NCBI GenBank assembly: GCA_964397425.1
Contig: CAYNID010000006.1
Span: forward strand, 54,046 to 118,045
Length of the DNA: 64,000 nucleotides
Direction of reading: 5' to 3'
DNA from: Hallerella sp964397425
GTDB taxonomy: Bacteria > Fibrobacterota > Fibrobacteria > Fibrobacterales > Fibrobacteraceae
The notes beneath the pieces are model-generated. The model did not search any database. It saw nothing but the letters and a program-made list of their open reading frames with translations, and was not told the origin of the DNA. The position numbers were made by a program, and so were the translations under genes. Of this stretch, positions 1 through 7,388 are shown in pieces. The number at the start of each line of letters is the position of its first letter. Within the stretch, counting starts at the first letter, position 1.

Positions 1-2278
1 TGCTGATTTTTCCAAAGTCAAAGAAGTGCGTGAGGAATCCGAGAAGTCCTAGTGTGATAAGGAATCCCATGCCAAAAGAAATCCCGCCGGTGAGGAAAAG
101 TTTCGGTTTGCGGAACGAAATGACCATTGTCAGCAGAATGACGACGATGATGGCGATAGCCAATTTGTAGCTGTCTTCTTTTACGGATTCAATGACATCG
201 GAAAGGATGAATTGCGAAGAGAAGGTCCGCAGGTTTTCTCCGTCAAAATTCCAGTGGCCGTAACGGTCTTGGAATTTGTGGAGCGCATTGGCGTCCCAAC
301 TGGGGAAGTCTCCGTAGATAAATCCGGTTTTTCCATAAGAGCCGTCTTTTTCGCGGAGAAGGTCCAAGGTCCATTCGGGAATGTCTTCGGGGGAGAACGT
401 GTTTTCCACTTTCGCCAATTGGCGGAGCGTGGCGATGTTCGAAGAATCTTCTCCCGTGGCGCGGTCAAAAATCCGGGCGCTTGCCAAATCCCTGATCTCT
501 TCGATGACTTCTAATCGGGCGTTTTGGGAATCTTGCGGCGGCACGAAGGTTTTGAGCGTGAGGAAACTGCCGAGCATCGGGTCTTTTTCTTCGAGAAGAC
601 GATACATGAGCGTATCGTAAAGCTTATCCAGCTGCTCTGGCTTAGAGCCCATCACGGCGGCGGGGGTGGAGGATTTCGCCTTGCCGGAAGCGGTTGTCAC
701 CTTGGTTGAAATTTTGTTCTTCTTTTGCGTGTTGTCTGTCGAAACGCGGCGCAAATTGCGCAAGTTGTGTTCAAAGTCCACATATTGACAATAATAAATG
801 GAAACGCCGCCGATTAAAAAGCCCACGATGGCGGCACCCGTGAAGAATTTCCGGATTTTCGCTTCGCTCCAGGATTTGGGCAAAAGGCTGCTTGTCGGTG
901 CAGGCGGAATTCCGCCAAGGCATTTGACAAAAACCGGAAGCACAAGGAAAGAGGTGATCATGCTGAACAGAACACCCATCGAGGCGACGATTCCAAATTC
1001 GTAGAATCCGCGGAATTGGGAGGTCAAAAGGGTGAGGAATGCGGCGATGGTCGTGAAGCTTGCCAAGATGAACGGCTTGCACATTTTCTTTTGGGCGTTT
1101 TCCAAAACCTCTTCGAGGGTGGCGAATTTGTGCAGCATCTTTTGCGCTGTTCCCAACATGTGAATGGAATAGTCTATGCCGATGCCCAAAATAATCGAGG
1201 CGACAAAAACGGTGAACGGGTTGAATTTCCCATAGAAAAGGGCTGTGAAAGCTAAAGTCGGAATGCAGGCGTAAAGTACGGTAGCCGTCAGCAAAATCGG
1301 ACCCTTGGCGCTGCGCAAAAAGAAAACGGCGAGGAAAAAGATGAGGACCAGACTTATTCCAAAAGAGAATGTACTGTCGTTTGCAATGTCATCGACTTCT
1401 TTTAACCCTTCATAAGTTCCTTCGACGGTGAATCGCGTGGGAACAGGATAATTTTTACTGTTGAAGTATTGCAGAAGCGTGTCGGTGCGGGCCAAAATAT
1501 GCGTGACGAATTCATAATCGGTCGACGGCTTTAACAACTTGGCGTTGACGACTCCGTTGAAGAGAATTTTCCCGGTGCTGTCCGGTTTGGGGCTGCCTAT
1601 CAGGCGCGTTTTCAGCCGGGAGGGAACGGTCGACTTGGAATCCCATTCGGAGGATTTGCTCTCTGTTTTTGCGGAATCTTTTTGAAAGAAGGAATCAAAA
1701 GCGCTCAGGGCTTCATCGGGAAGTCCCAGCTCTTGTGGAATGCTGGCATCAAACCAGACGCGTTCTTTTTTTTCTTGTGGGATGTTGTCCGAAAGCAAAT
1801 CGACGACAAGCGGCCCATTTTCACGCCCGATTTCTTGTTGGACATCTTCCAGATTATCGCGAATCTTTTCAAGATGTTTCATCGGAAGATAAAGGAGGGC
1901 GTTGTCTTTGAAAAATTGATTTTCGTTATCGATCTGTGTCGAAACAAAATCGCCTTGCCAATTTTTGTGGATGTAATCGGTGATGGAATCCTGCATGGCG
2001 GCGACAAGGTCGACATCTTCGCTTTGAATCGCTATCATGAACCTGTCGGTGCTGCCGAACCGTTCGTAGGATTCGTTCAGAGCGATGACGCTTGGCGTTT
2101 TTTCCGGGAGCAGGTGCGCCAAATCCGCGTCGAGTTTCAATCCCGGATAAACGAGAATGGGAAACGCAAACACGAGCGCGAGCAAAATGTAAAATGCCAG
2201 TGCTTTGTAAGGGTGCTTGCAAATGAGGGGAATGTACCAGCCCGAAAATCTTTCAATGAGCGTTTTTTTTGTAGCCAT
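1..2278 (-). CDS. RND superfamily (MMPL-type) exporter, partial at window edge
   Basis: The minus strand is open from an ATG at 2276-2278 to the window edge, so about 759 N-terminal residues are visible and the C-terminus is missing. An N-terminal hydrophobic anchor is followed by a large periplasmic-type domain. A membrane block then contains ILGIGIDYSIHMLG and a later FTTIAAFLTL/FGIVASMGVLFSM stretch, both typical of MMPL/RND exporters; a second periplasmic domain and the start of a second membrane block follow. Proteins of this family move lipids, hopanoids or hydrophobic compounds across or out of the inner membrane using the proton gradient; the substrate cannot be read from sequence. 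No Shine-Dalgarno sequence precedes the ATG, but a TATATT lies 6 nt upstream. Confidence 0.85.
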   Translation of the reverse strand, partial: MATKKTLIERFSGWYIPLICKHPYKALAFYILLALVFAFPILVYPGLKLDADLAHLLPEKTPSVIALNESYERFGSTDRFMIAIQSEDVDLVAAMQDSITDYIHKNWQGDFVSTQIDNENQFFKDNALLYLPMKHLEKIRDNLEDVQQEIGRENGPLVVDLLSDNIPQEKKERVWFDASIPQELGLPDEALSAFDSFFQKDSAKTESKSSEWDSKSTVPSRLKTRLIGSPKPDSTGKILFNGVVNAKLLKPSTDYEFVTHILARTDTLLQYFNSKNYPVPTRFTVEGTYEGLKEVDDIANDSTFSFGISLVLIFFLAVFFLRSAKGPILLTATVLYACIPTLAFTALFYGKFNPFTVFVASIILGIGIDYSIHMLGTAQKMLHKFATLEEVLENAQKKMCKPFILASFTTIAAFLTLLTSQFRGFYEFGIVASMGVLFSMITSFLVLPVFVKCLGGIPPAPTSSLLPKSWSEAKIRKFFTGAAIVGFLIGGVSIYYCQYVDFEHNLRNLRRVSTDNTQKKNKISTKVTTASGKAKSSTPAAVMGSKPEQLDKLYDTLMYRLLEEKDPMLGSFLTLKTFVPPQDSQNARLEVIEEIRDLASARIFDRATGEDSSNIATLRQLAKVENTFSPEDIPEWTLDLLREKDGSYGKTGFIYGDFPSWDANALHKFQDRYGHWNFDGENLRTFSSQFILSDVIESVKEDSYKLAIAIIVVILLTMVISFRKPKLFLTGGISFGMGFLITLGLLGFLTHFFDFGKIS

Positions 2279-2284
2279 AAGTCA

Positions 2285-2290
2285 AATATA
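2285..2290 (-). promoter_or_regulatory. Putative -10 element of a leaderless RND exporter transcript
   Basis: TATATT on the minus strand is separated by only 6 nt (TGACTT) from the exporter ATG. With the usual distance from -10 to transcription start, the mRNA would begin at or within a base or two of the ATG. No -35 element is claimed. Confidence 0.45.
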
Positions 2291-2364
2291 TAAATATTCG
2301 ATTTTTAGCTAGATAAAAGGCTTGCTGTATCCGACAAATCGCCTTGGAACGGTTGTAAGCGGCG

Positions 2365-4317
2365 TTATTCCGAAGGCAGCATTTTGTCGTTGCGGAGCAG
2401 GGATCTCAAAACGCGGCTTGCGCCGATTGCGCGAAGTTTCCAGTCGATGGAAAGGGAGTCTGTCGAACGGGAATATTCTCCGTTTTTGCCCACGTAAACT
2501 TCTTCGTTTTCTAGTCCGCCCGTCAAGACGGAATCCCGGAATCCGAGGAAGTAGGCGTTTTGCGTGTAGAAAAGCGACGGTTGTTTTGCGGGACGCTTTT
2601 CGGAAAGCAAATCGTAGCCCCAAAAATGATTCGGTCCGCGTACTTGTGCCAAATCCAAAATGGTCGGCCCCACATCTAGTTGAGAGGCGACGTCGTCGCG
2701 GATTTCTAAGCCGTGGAAGAGATTTGTGTCCGCAGAAAAAATTCCCAAAAAAATTTGCGAAGCGGCGACTCCCAAGGGTTGCGGAACGCGGTAATCAAGC
2801 GAATCGACGGGCGTATCGTGGTCGCCTAAAATGAGAATGACTGTCTTTTCGAAATCCGGACGGGCGGCGAGCGCGCTGAAAAAACGGCCCAATTGCAAAT
2901 CGGTGTAACGGACCGCGTTGCGGTAACGGAGCATGGCGTCATCGGGCTTTGGTGCGAATGATTCCGGGTAATTGTAAAATGGAATGTGCGAGGCGATGGT
3001 GTTGAACGTCAACAGCCAGTTTTTGTCGGTCGGGAGCTTTTCTAGCGTGCTAATCGCCCTGTCAACGCCAAGGCTGTCCATGGTTCCCGGGATTTCGGGG
3101 TCTTCTAACGCGCTCCATTCGCCGTAAAATTTTTCGATGAAGGGAAGCGTGTGGTCAAAAATCGGATTTGAAATAGTGACGTATGCGCGGGTGTAATCGG
3201 TCAGGTATTCCGGGAATCCCTTGAAATGGTTCGAAGCGTAAAAACTCGGCAAATCGCGGTTCGGATGCGAAGGAAATCCCAGGTAAGTGGACATTGTCCC
3301 GCGAACGGTCGGGTAGCTGCCGCTGAAGGCGCGCTTGAACCAAAGCGCCCCGCCGCTGTTTGGAAAGTATCCTCCATTTGCCAGTTTCCAAATGTGCGGA
3401 GCGAACGCCGTGTCGCCTTCGAGCATCTGGTTGAAAACGCGCCCCTTGAAAGACTCGCCAAAAATCAAAACGATGTTGTAAGGATGCTCCGCCTTGAATG
3501 GAACAGCCGAAGCGTTCCGGAATCCGGGGTAATCCGCATGGATCCTCGCCGCGGAGAAATCCTTTGGGAGGAATGCGTCCAAGTCGGCGACAAGTTCTTC
3601 TGTCACCGTGTAATTGTCTTTCACGAATTCGAAAGTCTCTTCGGCGGCGATGTGCAAAATGGGCGCTGTCAGCGTGTGCTTTCCCAAGGTGAAGCGCATA
3701 TCGACGGGAATGTTGAAAACGGGAATTGTCCTGACTCCGCGCGTTCCCGCCAAAAACAGCCAAAGGGGAAGGGATGAAAGGATGAGCCCCGAAACAAGCA
3801 TCGCCACAGGGAGTTTTTTGCCGAAAACGGGAGCTGTTTTGATGTTTTCCTTTTTCTGCTTTTGGCGACGTTTTGTGTAAAAAATGCAAAAGGTGACTGC
3901 CGCGGCTATAATGATGAACAGCGTTCCCAAATACAACGCTGTTCCCGGTTCGTTTCCGAGGGTAGAGGTCGTTGTGGAATCAAAAATGTTCGAAGGGTGA
4001 AAATACGTGCGGATGTAAGAATAGGAAAGGCGCTGGTGGGTGAAGCGGAAAACTTCGTAATCGACAATGGCGAAGAAGAAGTAGAAAACGTAAAAAAGGG
4101 AAAGGGCGCGAGGAGCCTTGGCAAAGGCGAACAGGGAAGACATGACGAGAATGGCGCCGTAAGCCATGGACAATTGCCATGGAATTTTCCCGGAGAACAT
4201 TTCGAGCATGGAAAGTCCCAGGGGATCGGGAAGCGCGTAAAAAAAGACGAGCAAAAGGGTCTGGATAAAGAACGCGAAAAGCGTGATGCCGAGGATGGGA
4301 TTTTTGAAATAGCGCAT
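2365..4317 (-). CDS. LTA-synthase-like sulfatase-fold membrane phosphotransferase
   Basis: About 650 residues. Roughly four to five hydrophobic segments in the first 200 residues are followed by an extracytoplasmic alkaline-phosphatase/sulfatase-fold domain. Visible metal and active-site elements are the GES motif near residue 288, Thr337 in YPTVRGT (the expected nucleophile position) and DHD at 499-501. The family includes LtaS, MdoB/OpgB and phosphoethanolamine transferases, which move phosphoglycerol or phosphoethanolamine groups from lipids to periplasmic or surface acceptors. A TTG two codons upstream could also start the frame; the ATG at 4317 is preferred. It sits between an exporter and a glycosyltransferase on the same strand. 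A phosphoglycerol-type role would suit the teichoic-acid-like cluster further right, but that is inference. Confidence 0.8.
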   Translation of the reverse strand: MRYFKNPILGITLFAFFIQTLLLVFFYALPDPLGLSMLEMFSGKIPWQLSMAYGAILVMSSLFAFAKAPRALSLFYVFYFFFAIVDYEVFRFTHQRLSYSYIRTYFHPSNIFDSTTTSTLGNEPGTALYLGTLFIIIAAAVTFCIFYTKRRQKQKKENIKTAPVFGKKLPVAMLVSGLILSSLPLWLFLAGTRGVRTIPVFNIPVDMRFTLGKHTLTAPILHIAAEETFEFVKDNYTVTEELVADLDAFLPKDFSAARIHADYPGFRNASAVPFKAEHPYNIVLIFGESFKGRVFNQMLEGDTAFAPHIWKLANGGYFPNSGGALWFKRAFSGSYPTVRGTMSTYLGFPSHPNRDLPSFYASNHFKGFPEYLTDYTRAYVTISNPIFDHTLPFIEKFYGEWSALEDPEIPGTMDSLGVDRAISTLEKLPTDKNWLLTFNTIASHIPFYNYPESFAPKPDDAMLRYRNAVRYTDLQLGRFFSALAARPDFEKTVILILGDHDTPVDSLDYRVPQPLGVAASQIFLGIFSADTNLFHGLEIRDDVASQLDVGPTILDLAQVRGPNHFWGYDLLSEKRPAKQPSLFYTQNAYFLGFRDSVLTGGLENEEVYVGKNGEYSRSTDSLSIDWKLRAIGASRVLRSLLRNDKMLPSE

Positions 4318-4350
4318 ATTCAAAACAATTTAGATAAGCCGTTGAATTTT

Positions 4351-5529
4351 TTACCCGGCGTTCAATATGAAATCAACTGCTTTTTCCAAATCGGCGGTTT
4401 GACGCGCGTGAACATGGGCATAACGGGCTTTGGCGCGTTCCGCATACAGTGCGTAAATGGAGGAATCGAGCAGTTGGAGGATTCGGTTCGCCATTTCGCT
4501 TTGAGAATACGGATCAAAGTAGATGGCGGCGTCTCCGCAAATTTCCGGAATGGATGTTGTGCCGCTTGCTGCGACGGGAACGCCGTAGCGCATTGACTGT
4601 AGCGGAGGATAGCCGAAGCCTTCGTTTAGTGATGGGAATAAAAACGCGTAGGCGTTTTTATGTAGAACTTCCAATTCGCCGGATTCAACGTAGTCCAGGA
4701 ATACGAAGCGTTCCGGGTGACGTAAATGCCGCCTGTAAACTTGGGGATTTGTCACCCCGGTGACAACGACGTGGTGCGGAAAACGGTCATGATCCAAATC
4801 CATCAAATCGTCGAAAGCCCGGACGGCGCGCCAATTGTTCTTTTCCCAACGGGCGCCGCTGGTGAGCAGAAAATACTGTTTGGGGCGAATACCCGAAGGA
4901 AGCTGCCCTTTGGGCGCGATTTCGCGCATTGGACTGTAAAATACGGGAATGCGCGCATCCATCAGTTGCGGGAAAAACGCCCGGATGGAAGCGCGGCTGT
5001 GTTCGCTCACGGTCATGACTTGCACGGAACCATTCGCGATGCGGTCTGCCACGGCTTGGTATTTGGGCTTGTAGAAATGTTTTTTCCAACATTCCCGGTA
5101 ACGCAGCAGGGCTTCTCCTTTTTGGGAAAGGGTCCGCGCAAAGAAAATTCCCATGGGATGGTACCGCATTTCCAAAGCCCGGACTCCGTGCCAGGTGAAA
5201 ACGAAACGGCGAACAGAAATGTCCCATTTTTTTTCAAGGGAAAAAAGCGGCGTGTAAAACGTATCGACAGCGTTTTCGTCGACAATGGATTGCGGGGAAT
5301 TCTTGCGGATGTCGCACATTGGAATTCGGTTTTCCCGACAGGCGTTCAGAATTTCCGGATCCAGATATTTTTGGGAATCGTAAGCGCAAAGAAAATGGAT
5401 TTCCGCAGATTTCTGGGAACGCAGGCGTTCGACGATTTTCCAAAACAGGACTTCGCCGTAAGAGCCGCCACCATGAAATTTGGCGCTGTGGATGGGCTGA
5501 ACCGCTGTGAGGTTGAAGAGAATGTTCAC
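4351..5529 (-). CDS. Glycosyltransferase family 1/4 (GT-B)
   Basis: About 392 residues with a GT-B architecture. The N-terminal acceptor domain carries a glycine-rich FHGGGSYGEV loop. The C-terminal donor domain has the E-x7-E-like segment LNEGFGYPPLQSMRYGVPV followed by SIPEICGDAAIYFDP, typical of GT4 retaining transferases. The GTG at 5527-5529 is preferred because GAGG lies about 8 nt upstream; a TTG 11 codons earlier is the alternative. It is cytoplasmic or membrane-associated and probably adds a hexose to a surface glycan or glycolipid. Donor and acceptor are unknown. Confidence 0.82.
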   Translation of the reverse strand: MNILFNLTAVQPIHSAKFHGGGSYGEVLFWKIVERLRSQKSAEIHFLCAYDSQKYLDPEILNACRENRIPMCDIRKNSPQSIVDENAVDTFYTPLFSLEKKWDISVRRFVFTWHGVRALEMRYHPMGIFFARTLSQKGEALLRYRECWKKHFYKPKYQAVADRIANGSVQVMTVSEHSRASIRAFFPQLMDARIPVFYSPMREIAPKGQLPSGIRPKQYFLLTSGARWEKNNWRAVRAFDDLMDLDHDRFPHHVVVTGVTNPQVYRRHLRHPERFVFLDYVESGELEVLHKNAYAFLFPSLNEGFGYPPLQSMRYGVPVAASGTTSIPEICGDAAIYFDPYSQSEMANRILQLLDSSIYALYAERAKARYAHVHARQTADLEKAVDFILNAG

Positions 5530-5577
5530 GCAAGGACCTCGGCAATGGAGTTTCTCTGGCAAAGATAGAACATTTCC

Positions 5578-5608
5578 AAAAAAGAGAGCGACAGGAAGCC
5601 TGCCGCTC
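5578..5608 (-). terminator. Rho-independent terminator of the tracrRNA
   Basis: On the minus strand GAGCGGCAGG and CCTGTCGCTC form a 10-bp stem (one G-U pair) with a three-base loop, followed by CTCTTTTTT. Confidence 0.88.
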
Positions 5609-5675
5609 TAAATGTTTTCACAACGGAATAATCCTTATTGTGAATTGCTTTCAGATTATGGATACAATATACATT
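5578..5675 (-). ncRNA. tracrRNA of the type II-C CRISPR system
   Basis: Read on the minus strand, an anti-repeat at 5637-5657 is complementary over 21 nt (one G-U pair) to the 5' half of the only CRISPR repeat in the window (11466-11513). It is followed by a short GGA-loop-UCC nexus (AAGGATTATTCC), GTTGTGAAAACATTTA and a strong terminator hairpin with a T run. This order of anti-repeat, nexus and terminator is that of Bacteroidota/Fibrobacterota type II-C tracrRNAs. It is divergent from cas9. The 3' end is set by the terminator; the 5' end is approximate. Confidence 0.85.
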
Positions 5676-5794
5676 CATTTTGGGAAAATTGCTCGGAGAA
5701 AATGAAAATTTTGAATTGAAAAGGGAATGATTCGAGATTGACTGAAAATGTCAATTTGAATAGTTAGTTTTTAAAATTTTCTTGTGATTGAAAC

Positions 5795-5814
5795 TTGCAT
5801 CCCATAGGATGCAA
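5795..5814. promoter_or_regulatory. Perfect inverted repeat upstream of cas9
   Basis: TTGCATCC, CATA, GGATGCAA: 8-bp arms around a 4-nt centre, about 85 nt before the cas9 start. An overlapping second inverted repeat (AAAATGC at 5813-5819 and GCATTTT at 5830-5836) could form an alternative hairpin. It may be an operator or an RNA structure in the cas9 leader. No regulator is identified. Confidence 0.4.
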
Positions 5815-5897
5815 AATGCCAAAATGGGTGCATTTTTCAAGATGTTTGTTTATATTGAAGAGGGTTTTGTCAAAATCAATTCAGCACGGAGAGTATC

Positions 5898-7307
5898 GTG
5901 AAAAAAATTTTAGGACTGGATTTGGGAACGGGCAGCATTGGATGGGCTGTTGTAAACGAAGCGGAAACATCCGACGAAAAATCTTCCATTGTCAAATTGG
6001 GAGTGCGGACTATCAGCTATGACAACTTTGTTTCATCGGAGAAAAAGACAGAAAGTAAAACGCCCGAACTGGATTTTAACAGTGGAAAGGGGATTTCGCC
6101 CAACGCCGGTCGGACGTTGAAACGTTCGATGCGACGGAATTTGCAGCGCTATAAATTGCGCCGAGAACATCTGCGGAAAATCTTGAAAGAATCCGGTTTT
6201 ATCGATGAAGCAACAATCCTTCAGGAAAAAGGAAATGCGACGACTTTTGAAACGTACCGTTTGCGCGCCAAGGCTGCTTCCGAAAAAATTTCGCTGTCGG
6301 AATTTGCCCGTGTGCTGCTGATGATAAACAAGAAACGCGGATACAAAAGCAGTCGAAAGGCGAAATCGAATGAAGAAGGCGCCTTAATCGACGGCATGGA
6401 AGTGGCGAAGGAACTGCATGAAAAGAATAAGACTCCGGGGCAATTTGTCCATGAACTGTATCAATCGGGGAAAAATTATGTCCCGGATTTTTACCGCTCG
6501 GATTTGCAAGATGAATGGAAAAGAATTTGGGATTTCCAAAAGCAGTTTTACCCTGAACAGATGACGGATTCCGTGGCCTTGGAATTGTCGGGAAAAAATG
6601 CCACGGAAACGATGAAAATTTGCCAAAAGAATTTTGGCGTTGTCGGAGAAAAACGCACAAAAAAAGGCGTGGAGCAGAAAAAAGAAAATTATGAATGGCG
6701 GGCGAATGCCGTTTCCGGTCGGCTGACTTTGGAACAGTTGACGGTCGTGTTTCAAAATATCAACAGCCAAATCAATGCTTCTAGCGGTTATCTGGGAACA
6801 ATCGGAGACCGCAGCAAGGAATTGTATTTCAACCATTTGACCGTTGGCCAGTATCAGATGAAAAAGCTTGTGGAAAATCCCAACTACAGCTTGAAAAATC
6901 AGGTCTTTTACCGGCAAGATTATTTGGATGAATTTGAAAAAATCTGGGAAACGCAGGCTCAATTTCACCCGGAGTTGACGAATGATTTGAAAAGGGAAAT
7001 TCGAGACGTGGTCATTTTTTATCAGCGGCCACTCCGCTCTCAGAAAAATCTGGTCGGCATTTGTGAACTGGAAGGAAGAGAAATTGAAATCGAAGGGGAA
7101 GACTCGAAAAAACGCTCGGTTCGAGTGGGTCCGAAAGTTTGTCCGAAATCAATGCCGCTGTTCCAAGAGTTCCGCATTTGGCAAACATTGAATAACGTTG
7201 AATTGATCAATAAAGAAACGGGAACTTGTGAATCTCTTTCTGATGAGCAGAGAAAGCGCCTGTTTGATGAATTGAACTGCAAAGAAAAACTTTCCGCTTC
7301 GAAATAG
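5898..7307 (+). CDS. cas9: Cas9 N-terminal fragment: RuvC-I, bridge helix, part of REC
   Basis: 469 residues up to the amber codon. RuvC-I is at the very start (LGLDLGTGSIGWAVV) with the catalytic Asp at residue 8. An arginine-rich bridge helix spans about residues 71-98 (GRTLKRSMRRNLQRYKLRR within it). The rest is recognition-lobe sequence. On its own this fragment lacks RuvC-II, RuvC-III, HNH and the PAM-interacting domain, so it cannot cut DNA. If translated it might still bind the guide RNA weakly or be degraded. Confidence 0.85.
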   Translation: MKKILGLDLGTGSIGWAVVNEAETSDEKSSIVKLGVRTISYDNFVSSEKKTESKTPELDFNSGKGISPNAGRTLKRSMRRNLQRYKLRREHLRKILKESGFIDEATILQEKGNATTFETYRLRAKAASEKISLSEFARVLLMINKKRGYKSSRKAKSNEEGALIDGMEVAKELHEKNKTPGQFVHELYQSGKNYVPDFYRSDLQDEWKRIWDFQKQFYPEQMTDSVALELSGKNATETMKICQKNFGVVGEKRTKKGVEQKKENYEWRANAVSGRLTLEQLTVVFQNINSQINASSGYLGTIGDRSKELYFNHLTVGQYQMKKLVENPNYSLKNQVFYRQDYLDEFEKIWETQAQFHPELTNDLKREIRDVVIFYQRPLRSQKNLVGICELEGREIEIEGEDSKKRSVRVGPKVCPKSMPLFQEFRIWQTLNNVELINKETGTCESLSDEQRKRLFDELNCKEKLSASK

Positions 7308-7388
7308 TTAAAAACACTGTTTGAAAAAAATGCGGAAAATTTTGAAATCAATTTTGATGAAATAAAAGGAAATACGACTCAGGCGAAA

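Noticed and set aside
5637..5672. A CRISPR repeat upstream of cas9
   Set aside because: It is followed on the minus strand by a nexus and a terminator and lies alone; it is the tracrRNA anti-repeat, not an array unit.
7305..7307. General TAG recoding as explanation for the Cas9 stop
   Set aside because: cas2, the TagF-like gene at 24189 and other genes end with TAG at the expected protein end, so TAG is a working stop.
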